This document shows positions 62,843 to 63,385 of a stretch of 63,385 nt of DNA, in pieces. How positions within the stretch are numbered: position 1 is the first letter of the stretch; every line of letters starts with the position of its first letter. This DNA is from JBQDBK01 sp052090825. GTDB lineage: Bacteria > Bacillota > Clostridia > Tissierellales > Peptoniphilaceae. The notes under the pieces are model-generated. The model was given only the letters and a program-made list of their open reading frames with translations, searched no databases and was not told the DNA's origin. A program made the translations under genes and the position numbers. The stretch is taken from assembly GCA_052090825.1 (NCBI GenBank), contig JBQDBK010000012.1:1-63385 (forward strand), read 5' to 3'.

Positions 62843-63385
62843 ATGGAAGGTTTATTTGATAAACTTACTGATTGGATAAAAGAACTATTAATCGGGATGA
62901 TAGAAGGAAATTTGACTAATATGTTCTCAGATGTAAATGAAAAGGTAGGAACTATAGCCACTGAAGTTGGTAGAACACCCCAAAGTTGGAATAGTGATGT
63001 GTTTTCAATGATAAAAAATTTATCAGAAACCGTCATTATCCCTATTGCGGGATTAGTTATTACTTTTGTTTTATGCTATGAGCTAATATCAATGTTGATA
63101 GATAGAAACAATCTTCATGATATAGATACATGGATGTTTTTCAAATGGGTATTTAAGGCTTTTGTGGCAATTACAATAGTTACAAATACCTTTGATATAG
63201 TAATGGCTACCTTTGATGTAGGTCAGCATATGGTGTCAAATGCAGCAGGAGTAATTAGTTCTGATACAAATATCGATATCACTTCTAGTATTGTAAGTAT
63301 GGTAGAAGGACTAGAGGAATTAGGAATAGCGGAACTAATTGCTATTAGTCTGGAAACTACAATAGTAAGATTTTGCATGGATGCA
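62843..63385 (+). CDS. VirB6/TrbL-like membrane protein (3' cut by window)
   Basis: The frame is open from an ATG at 62843 to the window end (181 codons). It begins MEGLFDKLTDWIKELLIGMI and then has a long extracytoplasmic-looking segment and hydrophobic helices (VIIPIAGLVITFVLCYELIS, VFKAFVAITIVTNTFDIVMA). In Tn1549-type elements the gene after Maff2 encodes a TrbL/VirB6-type channel protein of about 280 residues, which fits. It starts 5 bases after the Maff2 stop with no strong ribosome site. Confidence 0.85.
   Translation, partial: MEGLFDKLTDWIKELLIGMIEGNLTNMFSDVNEKVGTIATEVGRTPQSWNSDVFSMIKNLSETVIIPIAGLVITFVLCYELISMLIDRNNLHDIDTWMFFKWVFKAFVAITIVTNTFDIVMATFDVGQHMVSNAAGVISSDTNIDITSSIVSMVEGLEELGIAELIAISLETTIVRFCMDA

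Overview
The window is a contiguous piece of a very AT-rich, compactly coded genome with Shine-Dalgarno sites of the GGAGG type, many GTG/TTG starts, strictly anaerobic enzymology (selenium-dependent molybdenum hydroxylase) and clostridial-type mobile elements (TnpX-like serine recombinases, a Tn1549-like conjugative element with PcfB, VirD4 and Maff2). This points to an anaerobic low-GC Firmicute of the Clostridia/Tissierellia type; I cannot fix the genus from the sequence. No tRNA or rRNA genes were recognised.

Region by region. (1) 1-8396: purine/selenium region. A truncated NCS2 permease is followed by a minus-strand operon selD-yedF-DUF3343-csd that mobilises selenium, decayed remnants of a second molybdenum hydroxylase (a frameshifted 2Fe-2S subunit and a ruined large subunit), a complete second NCS2 permease and a hydantoinase. 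(2) 8397-18200: a gene graveyard. It holds phage tail-chaperone and tape-measure fragments, an intact secreted protein with a 2-TM partner lying between them, remnants of a class I lanthipeptide locus (exporter ATPase, SpaB_C domain) beside an intact CPBP protease, and ruined TnpX-like recombinases. Two decayed copies of the same recombinase, with complementary deletions, flank an intact tetR-oleate hydratase pair. (3) 18201-24351: a small membrane protein, then the selenium-dependent xanthine dehydrogenase operon xdh-yqeC-mocA-yqeB-xdhC, which uses the selenium made available by region 1. (4) 24352-33300: a Cfa-type fatty-acid methyltransferase, a two-repeat CRISPR relic with a third decayed repeat 3 kb away, a PepSY lipoprotein, a C26 peptidase, a PatB-type C-S lyase, a GrpB-like protein and an RbsBAC-type sugar ABC transporter.

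(5) 33508-42328: one tightly packed operon, aroB-aroA-aroC-(chorismate mutase/aroE/aroK fusion)-aroQ-pabAB-DAHP synthase-pabC. It contains all seven steps to chorismate and then commits chorismate to p-aminobenzoate (folate), with a mutase domain as the only visible route towards aromatic amino acids. (6) 42366-48550: a minus-strand GntR(YtrA)-ABC operon with one ATPase, three paralogous large membrane proteins and a TraX-family protein between them, driven by a near-perfect promoter with a palindromic operator. (7) 48619-57420: housekeeping genes ylxP, nth, a VanW protein, a 5'-nucleotidase-like phosphoesterase, topB, an unknown gene, cvfB and rlmD. (8) 57421-63385: the left end of an integrative conjugative element, apparently seated at the 3' end of rlmD. 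It carries a beta-flower protein, an unknown gene, a replication-initiator-like protein, pcfB, virD4, Maff2 and a VirB6/TrbL-like gene cut by the window edge.

The best candidates for something little described are the secreted protein/2-TM pair at 8824-9737, the three-permease/TraX ABC operon, the folate-dedicated shikimate operon with a triple fusion, and the recombinase repeats around tetR-ohyA.
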